From the NCBI GenBank assembly GCA_037957365.1, contig JARHVA010000638.1, positions 795,001 to 859,000 on the forward strand: DNA of 64,000 nucleotides, given 5' to 3'. The position numbers were made by a program, and so were the translations under genes. The DNA is from Torreya grandis. Taxonomy: Eukaryota; Streptophyta; Pinopsida; Cupressales; Taxaceae. The notes below the pieces were generated by a model, which worked only from the letters and a program-made list of their open reading frames with translations, made no database searches and was not told the origin of the DNA. Positions 23,973 through 35,960 of the stretch are shown one piece after another; position 1 is the first letter of the stretch; every line of letters begins with the position of its first letter.

Positions 23973-24715
23973 GTAAATATGCACATTATTAACTTTATTT
24001 CCACTTTATTATGTATCATGAAATCACCTATAAATATTATTCTTGGATAACATTAACCTATTTAGAAGAGACACAGGTTGCTCCTTTTTACCCAGCCTAG
24101 GCACCCAAGAGGATAATATCTCGTGGTGAATTTATTCCCATCCTTCATCTACATATATTGACTAAAACATGGTTTAAATTACCCAAAGTGATCATTTAGA
24201 TGGATCTAAACTATTTCACATATCTCATGATAAAACCCTATCTAAACTTCCTTATTATACCATTTTAGTAATATATTCTAGCATAAAAATAACCCTACAA
24301 GGAATATTCCCATAAACAAATTCTTATACCTAATTGTGGGAATGTTCCTCCATCCAACACTAATAACCAAACTCTTTCACCACTTCTTAACACTAGCAAC
24401 CAAAATACACCAATCGATACTACTCAAATTCTTGCTCAAATAGTTCAACAAATGAATGTTATGCAAACATATAACAATTACTAAATGATGTAAATGTAAC
24501 TTAACATATTACAAATGACCAATAAATTTCTTATTATCATACCTCAAAATAACTAAAAATTTATTTCTCGTCTTAGATATTCTATTGGAAATATCATTCC
24601 TCAACCTCTTATGCATAACAAGATGCTTCAAAAACTTCAAAATGAACCTTTAGCTCCTTTTATAGTATCCATTGATACTAGAAATATATATCTAACTATT
24701 AAATATGATAGAACT
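23973..24715 (+). pseudogene. Element B leader and gag N-terminal region
   Basis: This plus-strand sequence matches, in reverse complement, 5440-6200 of element A (for example TTTTTACCCAGCCTAGGCACCC against A's TTTTTACCCACCCTAGCCACC). It is frameshifted and has many stops. It ends at GATAGAACT where A continues with GGAACTAAAGACCCC; B's equivalent of that continuation is found 20 kb away at 44803. Confidence 0.75.
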
Positions 24716-25102
24716 TGTTTTAACTATTTAAGACTTAGACATGTAAATCTTAGGTTGTAAAAGAGGCTAGGTACAAAGGGTAAATTAAAAAATAAAATAA
24801 AAATACATATATCAAACTAATTTACCTATAATATATGATCAATGAGTAAATTGACTTATCTAGAGTGAAATAGGTGTTGTATAATGTCAAGGAGGTTAGA
24901 ACAAGATTGAAGATTAGTTAAAAATACTTCATTCTAGAATCAGGGTTGAAAACTACCTTTAGATAGTAGTGCAATTAGGAGGATAGTAGCATTGCAATGC
25001 TAGTGTCCAAGTTACAATACTAGTGTCTTTGTATGGAAAATCTACCTGAGACTTCCAAAAATGCTACAAGATGATTTAGGGAATTGTAGGTGAGTAAAAT
25101 CA
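24716..25102 (-). repeat. Left terminal repeat of element C
   Basis: Aligns with 26846-27178. It contains a roughly 60-bp extra stretch near 24778-24840 that the other copy lacks. The end is set at AATCA, where similarity stops. Confidence 0.6.
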
Positions 25103-25379
25103 TGGGGTTCATTAATAACATCATCACAGGGTTTATTTAATCATTGACTATTTTTATTAATTTTAACCATTGGTATACTGCATTAGGGACCTTTAATGTT
25201 TCTCACCATAACCTTTTAAGGGGTGGTAGCTTAGACTTGGTGAGAGGGAAATGGGATATCACCCTCGTGGAGGTTAGGATGAGAAATGGGTTCTATTGTA
25301 GTAAGGGTTTTGAGGGAATTCATTGGTATATATTAGTTTTTTATTCTAAAAAGAAGTGTCACATGTTAATAGACTAAAA
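25103..25379. other. Unassigned interior of element C
   Basis: The plus frame 25144-25377 is open, but neither strand shows a recognisable protein. It may be the 3' untranslated part of C. Confidence 0.35.
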
Positions 25380-26465
25380 GATACATTGTTATCATGTGAA
25401 TATAAACTATGTAAACTATGAACATAAGTATAAGTTCATTTGTGTTTATTTGAAGGCATATTCTCATTTGAAATAACATTTGATAAACAATCAATTTGAA
25501 CATGAGATATGGGTGAATTAGGGAGAGAACTAGAAGGACTAGACCTAATGTCTTCATCACCAAAATCATAGTAGTCATTGTTATTTCAAGGTTCATCAAT
25601 ATCAAATTTTAATTCACTTATAGAGGTAAGAGTATAAGAATTTTCATTCACATTCTCACTAAGAGATAAAGAGTAGAATAATATTTTAAATTCTTACTAC
25701 TATGCAATATATCATCCTGTGTTGGTGTAATGCAATGCATGTCTTTACTAGCTATGAGTGGAATTCATGTTTGATCAATATTTTCAAGCTTGGAGTCAAG
25801 GATAGAAGAATTAGCAATCATGTTTTCAATTGACACATTATGACATATAGGATAAGAGTTAGATATTTTTGAATTATATACATTTTTCAAAGAATCATTG
25901 CATTGATCTTGGAATGTGAAATAAAGTGATAAAATAATTTCATCCACTTTATTTTGTGTATCGGTAAAATGTGAAATATCATTTCTACATGTTTTTTCAA
26001 ATTAAATTGAGAAGAGTAAAGAATATGCATTTTTATTTTCTATATTGCTTGAATCATGCAAAGGTAAATTTCATTTATTGCACTTATATTGGTTTAATTT
26101 GAATAAGGAGGTAACAAAAGTGGTTAAAAAGCTATGATGACATTGGAACAAAACACTACCAACAAGATTTTTATTTATAATTATATTATTAGTTTGATTT
26201 TGAGAGGTAGGATAAGAGATATAAGAAATAGAAGAAGATGCATTTAATCTATACTCATGAACACTTTCATTATCATGTTCATAGTAATCATCATATCCAA
26301 CATTACAACAATAACCATCATCATCATTATAAATGAAATCATTATCATGTGCTAATGTGAAATCTTGAAAATTTGTCCATTCATTGTTATAATTATGAGA
26401 AAGGCTATAAATTCATCAATTCGGTGAGGGGCAGGTGGCTTTTTGGATGCTATTTTAAACTTGCC
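25380..26465 (-). pseudogene. Acidic, stop-interrupted ORF of element C
   Basis: Minus-strand translation from about 26465 gives SKKPPAPHRIDEFIA, then, after a frameshift, segments rich in Asp, Asn and Tyr (HDNDFIYNDDDGYCCNVGYD, YYEHDNESVHEY). Later come TQNKVDEIILSLYF and ISNSYPICHNVSIENMIANS. There is no known motif. Its place and composition resemble the acidic ORFs of elements L and F. I do not recognise the product. It could be the C-terminal tail of a gag polyprotein. Confidence 0.4.
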
Positions 26466-26845
26466 AAAAAATAGAATGTAAATAATGAATAATAAGCACA
26501 CAATATGTAGAATGTATTATAACAAATATATATGTGCAAATATGATAAATATTTAGTCCAATGTATGGAAAAATCAAAATTTTATTTGAAACCCTAAGGG
26601 CTAATATTTGGATGTATAAGGACCTAGTATGCAGATTTAAGGTTTTTGAGGGTTTTGTAGACAAAAATTAAAGTGTATCAAATTTATGAAACCCTATTAG
26701 AGGATTGATTTAAATTAATTAAGTTTTCCAAAAATGATAAAAAAACAAAATTAAACCCTAATTTATTACATAAAAATGGAGAAGGTAAAATCGAGGGTAG
26801 AACTAGGGTTTTAAACAATATTATAAGTAAGTTCATTTCACCAAA
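26466..26845 (-). other. Leader of element C with candidate primer-binding site
   Basis: On the minus strand this follows the right LTR. The bases after the LTR end (CA) are TTTGGTGAAATGAAC, containing TGG two bases in, compatible with a primer-binding site. No coding content. Confidence 0.35.
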
Positions 26846-27178
26846 TGTTTTAACTATTTAGGACTTTGACATGTAAATCCTAGGTTGCTAAATGGGTTGG
26901 TTACAAGCTCAATGAGAAAATTGATTTATCTGGAGTAAAACATGCATTGTTAGATGTCAAAGAGGCTAGAATAGGCTTGGAGACTAGTCAAACATTCTTC
27001 ATTATAGAACTGGGGTTGAAAACTACCTTCAGATAGTAGTGTGGTTAGGAGGACAATGACATTATAGCACTAGTGTCCAAGTTACATTACAAGTGTCCTT
27101 CTATGAAAAATCTATTTGAGATTTCTAGGGATGCTACATGAGGGTTTTAGGGACCTGTGAGTTTTGAGCCCCTGATCA
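26846..27178 (-). repeat. Right terminal repeat of element C
   Basis: Aligns with 24716-25102 through landmarks TGACATGTAAATCC, GTTGAAAACTACCTT and CTAGTGTCCAAGTTACA. The stretch 27179-27276 after it has no match in the left copy and is the immediate left flank of element D. Confidence 0.6.
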
Positions 27179-27276
27179 TGTGTATGTGTCACTATTTTGC
27201 TAAATATTTTGAAAAACCTAATGACCATATGCACACATGAAATAAAAAAAATAAGATACAATGGGAAGATAAAAAT

Positions 27277-28202
27277 TGTGATACTAGGAATTTGATGATG
27301 GAGGGGAGGTTAGATAAAGTGTTAGTTTCACAATGAAATCAAAATGAAAAGAACACACTACCAAAAATCAAAACCTCCATGCCTAGATCATAGGGGGAGC
27401 TTAGTGAAGAAAACCAATTGACAAGGCACAACTAAAATACAAGAAAAACAAACTTTTTTACCTTATTTGAATGTTCCAAGAGATCTCTTCATTGGCTTGC
27501 TCGGCTTATGCTCAAGAAGTCTTTGAAAAATGGAGTTGTGTGGCTCCTTCTCTCCTTAGCACCATGGTTTGGATCATGCTTGCTTGATGTAGCTTGATAG
27601 CTCAAAGTGGCTTAGCTTGTGATTCATAATTTTAGCATTATAACTCTATTGTTTCCAGTCTTGTCATAAAACCAACATTATAACATTACTATGTCCAAGC
27701 TCTCATAAATGAGAGGCAAATGCTTGTATTTATAGGTTTTAGTAAAAGGGATTAGAATGGGTTCAAACCTCACCTTAGTTCATTAATTAACCCCAATAGA
27801 GTTAAAAGGTGTCCAAACCTCATGATTAGCATGGAATAAGCATGGGCATTATAATTTGGAATTTGGACAACTCACAAAAGGTAATTATGAATTCCTAGGA
27901 TATTCTTTGATTTTTTGATTTTCTTTTTGATAATTCATTTAATTTCTCAAGGATGAATTCAATTAGTCATTTGATTAGGTTTTGCATGTTAATTAATTAT
28001 TTTTATGGATTTTAGCATTTTGCAAGTTTTAAATTAATTTATGTGTGCATTTGCCCCATTTAATTGGTTTATGAGCCCAATTGCATATTATGAAGCCAAA
28101 TTTGAGAAATTTAGTAATTCTTAGTCTAGATTTGTAAAAGGTTGGTAAGAATCAGTCTAAAGTTGGGTATGAAACTATTGGTGCCAATTTTAGGTGTCTA
28201 AA
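27277..28202 (-). repeat. 3' LTR of element D
   Basis: Pairs with 43146-44073. On the minus strand it starts TTTAGACACCTAAAATTGG and ends CCTAGTATCACA. The related element G begins TGTAGACACC, so the TG start is mutated to TT here. It contains no ORF. Confidence 0.88.
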
Positions 28203-28357
28203 GTTTCATCCTATTTGGGAAGGTATTATAAGTTGTAATCACAATAACATCTTCTCAAATAATAATAAGGTTTCATGTGCTTACAACTTCAATGGTAATG
28301 GATGAACTATAGGGTGCCCCCTTCAGAGAGTGGTTGGAAAAGGGATCGATAAATGGT

Positions 28358-29055
28358 CCCTCAAAAGGTGGACCAAATAGATGAAAACATAATGATTTTC
28401 CCAAAGGTGATCATAATAACTGAGAATGCAAGTGGGATGGCATACAATGGTTTACCCAAAGGGGGATATAAACATTGTACCTTGATTATGGTAAATAAGC
28501 CATAGTTGGGCAAAAGAAAGTAAATGATTTGCCCAAAGGTAGTTATAATTATTAACCCTCAAATTGGTGGAAACACAATGATTTTCTCCAAAATTAGTTA
28601 GAATCATTGAGAATTCAAGTGGGATGATATACAATGATTTGCCCAAACATGGTTATAATCATTATACCCTGATAGTGGAAAACAAGCCCCTGTTAGGCAA
28701 AACAAAGTGAATAATTTACACAAAGGTTGCTATAATCATTAACCCTCAAATAGATGAAAACACAATGATTTGCCCTAAAGGTAGTTGGAATCATTGAGAA
28801 TGAAAGTGGGATAGTGTACAATAATTTGCCCAAAGGCGGTTATAATAATTATACCTTGATAGTGGCAAGCAAGCCTCTATTGGGTGGAATAAAGTGAATG
28901 ATTTGCCCAAAGGCGATTATAGTCATTAAACCTCAAATGGATGGAAACATAATGACTTACCCTAAAGGTGGTTGAAATCATTGAGAATGCAAATGGGATG
29001 GTGTATAATGATTTTCCCAAAGGCATTTACATTCATTATACCCTAATAGTGGCAA
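28358..29055. repeat. 187-bp tandem array in 3' region of element D
   Basis: About 3.7 copies: the landmark CAAGTGGGATG or its variant recurs at 28429, 28616, 28803 and 28990, exactly 187 bp apart each time. Each unit contains three versions of a smaller module, AATGATTTGCCCAAAGG followed by a turn and ATAATCATT, whose ends are inverted repeats (AATGAT/ATCATT). Looser copies of the module recur at 30331-30460. Tandem repeats in the 3' untranslated region of Tat/Ogre elements are a known source of plant satellites. Confidence 0.9.
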
Positions 29056-30814
29056 ACATGATTATGGAATGATGATGGCAAATATGATGATGTCAAATCG
29101 ATACAGAGGATAAATATGAATTAATAAACCTAATACTAAGGAGATGCTTGTCTAAAATAATAAGGAGAAAATTATTTCATTATTTAATTACTCTTTTTGG
29201 GATATGACTTGGATCAGGTTGGGAATGTTTTTTGTATCAATGCCAAGGAGATATTATCACTGCAGACTCCTCAAAGCTAATTTTTGCTATAGCATGTGAT
29301 GGTAGGCATCATGATAGAACACTATGATAACTTGGCCAAAATATGCATAAGGACTAACTCCCGATCCAATACTCAATGGAAAACCATGCACCAATGATAA
29401 AGACCATGATGATAATGTTGATGTATGAATATGGATAGACTCAAGAATGATGCACAAGGAATCACTCAATGGATGCATATAGATTGAGTTGAGGCTATAA
29501 TCATTAAATAAAATAAGCATGCACACAAACAAATAAAAAAAAATAAAACAAAAAAAAAATGTTGACCAAAATGTTAGTACAAATAATATGACACAACAAG
29601 GCGATGAACATTGCCCCTAGAAAATAGGTGATAACTTAATAAATAAACAAGATAGGGGAATAGAAGAAAAGGAAGGGGGTGGCCAAGCTATCTCCATATG
29701 CACTAGGCAAGTCGATGTTGCCTACATAGTTTTATGGATGTAATACCCAACAAAACTTTAACCCAAATGTAGTTCTCTTAGGATATGAGATAGAAGAAAA
29801 TGATGAGAAAGAAAACATGATGGATGATGATAGAAGAATAAGAATGATCTTAAAAAATGGTAAGTGTGTGAGACAAGGCCAAAAAAGATGGGGAAACTAA
29901 ATGACAAGTAGTTTTTTGTGACTTATTAAGGGTTCCCATAATCCTTAAGACAAAGATGTGGTTAATGTTTTTTTTTTTCTTAACAATTTTCAAATGTTTT
30001 TGGAATTTTAGAGCATCTCAACTCAATCAAGAATGATGAGACACTAAATGGTCTAAGATCACAAAATAGTGAGAGAATTCAAAATGAAAATGCTTGAAAA
30101 ATGGTGAGAGCATATGGAAAAGGGGGACTGCGCTGACCTCAAAAAGTATCGATCACTACCCACATAGTCCTAAAATGACCTCAAGTTACACTAAATTTAC
30201 CTTAAAATAGAGGAATCTGACTACTATAGTAGTCAATTCAAAAAAAATAGGTATAGTTGGCATAATGGCACAATATGACATATGAATGACAAGTTGGTAT
30301 GTTAAGGCATAATAAACAAGTGTTGTCCCTAGTTTGCCCATAGGCAGTTATAACTAGGAAACAACAACATAGATCAATGATATTAATTTTCCCATAGGTA
30401 GTTATAATTAGTAGCAATATTGATGAGACACCAATTTCCCTGAAGGCAATTATAATCAGGGCCACATAAACAAGGCAAGGTATAGAATAGAACAAGAAAT
30501 GAAGGATGCAACTACCAAAATTTTTATCATACTAGTCTAAAATATGGCCTCTATTTGGAATTATTGAAACAACTACTAAAACTAATTTAAATCTTCATGA
30601 TAAAAGTGAAACCAAAGGATGAACCAAGGTCAAATGGGCTAGGTAGGTAGGATTAAAACATATTGGTTGATAGGAAAGGTCTGGTAGAATGGAATGGTGG
30701 AAAAACAAAGTGATAGAATGGTTATAATGGTAGAATGGCATAATGGTATTGTAAAAATAAGACTGTCAATAATATGGTACAACTTGAAATGGTCCTCATA
30801 GATAATACACCAAA
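29056..30814 (-). other. 3' untranslated region of element D between integrase and tandem array
   Basis: No conserved protein on either strand. Frames at 29287-29532 and 30238-30495 have no family resemblance. Three isolated, degenerate copies of the 'TTTGCCCATAGGCAGTTATAA' module lie at 30331-30460, suggesting that the array was once longer or seeds elsewhere in the region. Confidence 0.6.
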
Positions 30815-31930
30815 TCACTCAAGTAAAGTAATGATTGAGGTGTATAATGTTCATATGCTCATCAAGTTTGTCCCCATCTAGTGTGGCGAGCCTATATGTT
30901 CCTATTCCATAGTCTATAATAATGATGAAAGGACCTACCCAATTAGGTTTGAACTTGCCTTTATGCATCTTCTCGATCATGTTATTCTTTTGATTTTCTT
31001 TAAGTACAAGATCACCAAGTTCAAATTATTTGTATTTCATATATTAATTGTAGTGGTCATGGAGTTGATTTTGATATACTTGAAGGTGGTTTACTGTATC
31101 CATGCAATTTTGATCAAGTAACTATAGCTCTTGCAGGTGAGCTAATTGATAGTCTTCATCATCCAAGACATGCTTCAAAGAGATGCGTAATGAAGTTAAC
31201 TTGACCTCAATGGGAAAAATGGATTTAGTGCCATAAACAAGTGAATATGGAGTGGCACTTATGGGGGTGTGGTGATTGGTATAGTATGCCCAAAGGGCAA
31301 AAAATATTTGATGGTGCCAATCACAACTAACATCAATGATAATATTTTTAAAGATGTTGATAATGGTTTTGTTTGATGCTTCTACTTGGCCATTACCTTG
31401 AAGGTAATATTCCATGGAAAAATGTTGAGTAATCTTGTACTCGACACATAGTGATTTGGTGTCCTTATTTTTGAATGACCCACCATTATCAGATATAATG
31501 TTAGAGGGGATGCTATAGCGGTGAATGAGATGGTTGAAGATGAATTTAGAAATTTGCTTTCTAGTCATGTAAGTGATGGGTATATATTCAACCCACTTAG
31601 TGAAATATTATATGGTGGTAAGTAAATGTTTATGGCCATAGGATGAGGTGGGATTTATCTTCCCAATGATTCAAGACCACATGTAAAAAATGGCCATGGT
31701 GTCAACATTGGTTTCAAAGTGTTATCTGGGGCATGAATTAGATTAGCATACCATACACACTTGTCACATATTTTGACATATGCTATTGAATTTGCATCCA
31801 TCATTAGCCAATATTACCTAGTACATAAGATATTTTTAGATAGGATGGCCCCACTCATATGGTATCCACATACCCCTTCATAAACTTCATGTAATGCTAA
31901 TGTAGATTTTGTTGAAGGTAAACAATGAAG
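30815..31930 (-). pseudogene. Integrase of element D
   Basis: Minus-strand order: zinc-binding N-terminus (HEVYEGVCGYH about 31900, CDKC about 31770), catalytic core (open frame 31122-31568 with IISDNGGSF and GNGQVEASNKTI) and C-terminal domain (GDLVLKENQ, GKFKPNWVGPF, YRLATLDGDKLDEH, ending about 30815). The protein joins element cDNA to host DNA. The expected first catalytic Asp in 'GIDxIG' reads GLESLG, an Asp to Glu change; the second Asp (SDNG) and the Glu (GQVE) are kept. Stops lie between the zinc domain and the core. The core alone is open for 148 codons. Confidence 0.88.
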
Positions 31931-32389
31931 TAGAGTGCCATCAAAATTATGATGGTATAAGGTTGGTATAAGTAAGGTATAATGCTAGGCATTATGGATG
32001 AAGGTTTTGGTTTTTTTGTGGGATAAGTATGGTGGTAAAACATGGTCATTTAAATATTCATATATGTCTAAATACCAAGTAGAGTTGGGACCATCAATAT
32101 CATAGATCATTACAATGGTTGATGGTTCATGAGCTAGTGCTAGCAAATTTTCAATGAGAAATTTTTATTCTTTGACTATATCTATTTGTCAAATCAAAGA
32201 TCTAATGGTAGCCATGGTGTATATTATTCTATTGTTTTCCATTGGTATATGTTCAAACTAGATATTGACAATCTATTTATTGAAAGTATCGACCATGGCT
32301 TTGTAGGGAACCAACTTATCATCTTTGGTTTGAAAATGGTCTATAACCTAATTGATGATTAATTGAGAATCACCATAAACCTTTAGATG

Positions 32390-32640
32390 ATGTATGTTAC
32401 ATTATAATACATGTCAAATCCCTAAAATGAGTGCTTCATATTTGGCCATGTTATTGGTACAAATAAATTTGATTCTAAATGAATTAGGGATTAAATCCCC
32501 CTGTGGAGTGATAAATAAAATGCCTACCCCTGATCCATGTGCTATGAATGATCCATCAAAATACAAATTCCAATATTACTCCTCAATAGGTGTTTCAATG
32601 ATGGTCATGGTGGATTCATCAGTAAATTTTAATGTTAGAG
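32390..32640 (-). pseudogene. Archaeal-type RNase H of element D
   Basis: Minus-strand translation reads DGSFIAHGSGVGILFITPQG, then PNSFRIKFICTNNMAKYEAL. The NN.A.YEAL signature and the DGS start identify the additional RNase H of Tat elements. It lies between the RT-linked RNase H and integrase. The plus frame 32394-32675 is its shadow. The stretch 31931-32389 is linker with the end of this domain. Confidence 0.85.
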
Positions 32641-32689
32641 GATCTGTATCTATAAAGGGTGCTTCATCAAGTTGATTTATAAGAACTTT

Positions 32690-33080
32690 CCCCTTAATGG
32701 CTTTTTGGTTCACATACTCTATCTAAAACTCATTGAGAATCATGATCTATTTAGCCATGCAACCTTGTAAAGCTATTTTAGATAGTAGATACTTGAGTGG
32801 ATCTCTTTTTGAAATGACCATGGTCTTGTTATTCAACATATGATGTCATAGTTTCTGAGTTGTGAAAACCATAGCTAAACAAGATTTTCGATGGGCATAT
32901 AATTATGTTCATATATGACCAATGCATGGCTTAGATATTATATGACATGATATTTTCCATTGTCACCATGTTGAGCTAGAAGTATCACTAAGGCCTTTTC
33001 TATCAATGCTAAGTACAAGAGGAATGGTTTCCTTAGCATAGGAGGTAATAAAACTAGTGGATTTGCTAGATAGTCTTTTA
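32690..33080 (-). pseudogene. RT-linked RNase H of element D
   Basis: Minus-strand translation contains LRKPFLLYLALIEKALVILL, then AQHGDNGKYHVI, a stop, YLSHALVIYEHNYMPIENL and, further on, the residual connection LKGKVLINQ-like end near 32690. This matches 'PLLLYLAV...ALGALLAQ...KE.A.YYLSR.L...E.NY.PIEKLCLA'. It contains several stops. Confidence 0.8.
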
Positions 33081-33099
33081 GATATTGAAAATATTTATA

Positions 33100-34134
33100 A
33101 CAATCATCATCCCAAAAAAATATTACACACTTATTTAGTAGGTGTGTAAATGGGTGTCACTTGTCAACCAATTAATATATGAATCATTTAATGGATTATA
33201 TTTTAGCCTATAAACTACATAGATGCTTTAGATTTATTTGTGGTGACATTTTTGCTATGGTTCATACTTTGGCTAGATTGACTTTGATGCCTCAGTGAGA
33301 CACAATGAGGCCAAGAAATTTATGTAAAGTAACTCCAAAAACACACTTCTTAGGGTTGAACCTAACTTTGTATTCACGTAGTCACTCAAATATCCTCTTT
33401 AATGATGCTAGATGATCAGACTTGGTCTTTGATTGACCTAGTATGTCATTAACATAGTGTTGAACAATGTCATGCATCATATCATGAAATATGACTATCA
33501 TGGCTCTTTGATAGGTGGCCCTTATGTTTTTGAGACCAAATGGCATAAATTAATAATAGAATGTTCCCCATAGAGTGGTGAACATTATTTTGTGCTAGTT
33601 TTTTGGTGCTATTCAGATCTGATTATAGCCTAATAATCCATCCATCAATAAAAGAATCTCATAACCCATAGTGGAGTCAATAATCATGTCAATGTTTAGC
33701 ATAAGAAAGTCATCCTTGGGGAAAGACTTATTAATGTCTCTAAAATTAGTGTATATTTTTATTTCTTTTGGCATTTTACTAATTGGTACTACATTAGAAA
33801 TCCATTCGAAATAGTCGATTGGCTTGATACATCTCACTTCTAAGAGCTTTTACAACTATTCCTTTACTAATACATCAATACAAAGATGTATTTTATGCAA
33901 TTTTTGCTTCACTAGTTTGGCATTTGGATGTACCACGAGGTGGTGAACAACCAAGGTGAGGTCCAAACCAAGCATATCAGAATAGGCCCATGTAAAGATA
34001 TCTATACATTCCATCAAAAGGGCTATCATGATTTCATGCTCCTCCTCAGTGAGGGACATACCTAATTTGATCCATTTTGGGTCATCTAGAGTCCTGATGT
34101 TCACCTCTATTGTGTATTCCACTATAAGGGTCAA
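33100..34134 (-). pseudogene. Reverse transcriptase of element D
   Basis: Two open minus frames cover it: 33856-34134 (IDIFTWAYSDMLGLDLTLVV, VKQKLHKIH) and 33613-33837 (NVVPISKMPKEIKIYTNFRD, INKSFPKDDFLMLNIDMIID, LMDGLLGYNQI). They continue to MPFGLKN-like remains and the catalytic site at 33445-33456, which reads YVND instead of YVDD. The order and wording fit the Tat RT fingers and palm. The Asp to Asn change in the metal-binding pair, plus stops, would abolish activity. Confidence 0.9.
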
Positions 34135-35600
34135 ACCATCTTTAAGAATAGTGGATAAAGATTTGAACTAGTTGGAAATGTTAAAAGACTCTATTAGGAG
34201 TGTTTCTTTGAGTTCTCCTAGGCATGATGAATTAGAATCCCCCAATGGGAGGGATGACCATATAACAAATGTAGTTGGAAAATCATAGATTATGTGAGCA
34301 AAGGCTTATTGTTCTTCAAGATTGAAGTCAAACCTATAGGCAAATTTGTCAATATTGTTAGTCCTCTAAATTATTTAATCAAAATCCTGGTCTTATTCAA
34401 GACTAAAATTAGACTTGTAGACAAGTTCATCAATGGTGGTTTCCTAGTCTATATTTGAAGAAGGTTGAACACCCTTATCTAATGGTCCCTAAATAGGTTT
34501 TCCCCACTAGACTGGCCTTTATCTTTACTTTTCCCTGATACAAAATCACCTCAAAGAGGTTTTCACTTGAGGACCTCAATATTTTATGTATTTACTTTTG
34601 GCTAAGGGTGTTCACCTGCTCTCCAAAATAGGCTTCAATAGCTAACTTGATTGAGAACCTTTTTTTGTGGTATCCCAATGGAACATTGTCCCTAAGGCCT
34701 AGAAAATTGTAGAACACCTCATCATTTTAGAACTCATCAAATAGCACATTGGATTATTTTTGGTCCCAATCTATCAATTAGGGATAATATAATGGTAGTG
34801 GATTATGATGAATGACTGGTCAAAGGGTACAAATGGAATTATTGTCAAACAAATTGTTATCGGATAGGTCATCAAAAGGGATATGATCAGACTCTACTTC
34901 ACTGCCAACATCATCATCACTATTCATTGGCTTTGAAACTTGAATAAGATATGTGGGGTCATCCCTAGAAAATTTAAATCCAAGTCCATAGGTTCCTTTA
35001 TACCTAGTCATAGAAATTGGCTCAAGTGTTCCATTTTGATTTGGCCCAATGACTTCTCCTTTATAGTCTTGATTCTCCATGATCTGATTAGGAATGGGAT
35101 ACTTGGAGATTTTGTAAAAATTGACCAATTTATCATTATACAACCATGATTCATCACCTTTGAAAGGGTCTTATTCTTGGCTAGAGTCTAGTATAAAAGT
35201 GATAGGTGTTAGACTATGCATTTGGCCTTTGCCCCTTCTTTGACATTGCATGAGTGGTTTGGATTTTGATCTTCCAAAGGACTTGGGGTTCTATGGAAGC
35301 TTTGAAATGTGAAAGGTGTCATGGGTTAAATATTCTCTTGGTCCATTATCCAAGATAGTATAATGATTGGACATTTCAAGAGGTTGCATGTGAGAAAGGG
35401 AATCAAGGGTATCAGGGTCAATGCAATTGGCCTTTGGTGAATAAAAAATTATTGTGTTTCCCTTATCCTTCTTGGAAATTGGATTTATGCCAATAAAATA
35501 GTTATTGCTTTTGAACTCAGCCTCTAGATGTTTGCAATGCTTATATGGATGTAAATCTCTTGAAATAATAACCTCCATTCCTAAATGGGAGAACTTGATA
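34135..35600 (-). pseudogene. Protease-RT linker of element D
   Basis: Contains open minus frames 34820-35143 (with GLGFKFSRDDPTYLIQVSKP) and 35291-35578 (MEVIISRDLHPYKHCKHLEA). The 'KGLGF.PT..D' phrase is the usual link between protease and RT in Tat polyproteins (a residual G-patch-like segment). The rest, 34135-34819, is stop-rich with acidic content. Confidence 0.6.
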
Positions 35601-35639
35601 CACTAGTTCAATGTTGATGGGAATTCACAAATCTCATGT

Positions 35640-35960
35640 AACTAAGGTCTACCCAAAGTTATATTGTATGACAAATAAATATCTAACACATGGCATAGTG
35701 TATCATGGGTCAAAAGCCCGATGATAACTAGTAAGCTAATGGTGCCTTATGATTCTTGTTCTTCATTATCATAGGCTTTGATGGTGATTATTTATAATTT
35801 AAGATCTATTATTGTGTACCCAAGAATCTTGAATATATTTAGAGACACAATATTTAGACATGATCCATTATATATGAGGACACATTTTACTTTGTGTTGT
35901 ATTATGTAAACTTCAATGTATAATGGGTTGTTATGCAGCAGGCTAAGGGATGATATATCA
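35640..35960 (-). pseudogene. Aspartic protease of element D
   Basis: Minus-strand translation: CNNPLYIEVYIIQHKVKCVL, IYNGSCLNIVSLNIFKILGY, ISLLVIIGLLTHDTLCHVLD, IYLSYNITLGRP. This is the Tat retropepsin. The catalytic triad that should read D-x-G-S reads YNGS (35861-35872), so the essential Asp is lost. The YNxLLGRPW-like end marks the C-terminus of the domain. Confidence 0.82.

Larger units (their letters stand above)
24716..27178 (-). mobile_element. Element C: small non-autonomous LTR element
   Basis: Direct repeats 24716-25102 and 26846-27178 share TGTTTTAACTATTTA.GACTT at one end and the 'CTAGTGTCCAAGTTACA' region, with TGAT..CCC at the other end on the minus strand. The interior of 1.7 kb has only an acidic, stop-broken minus frame. 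No gag core, protease or RT is recognised. The left flank GAACT (24711-24715) is not repeated directly after 27178. A decayed match (TAGCT) instead follows 44802, so the insertion into B may be the whole 24716-44802 block rather than C alone. Confidence 0.5.

Noticed and set aside
28358..29055. Regularly spaced repeats considered as a CRISPR array
   Set aside because: Units of 187 bp without short constant repeats and unique spacers, in a plant retrotransposon; this is an ordinary tandem array.
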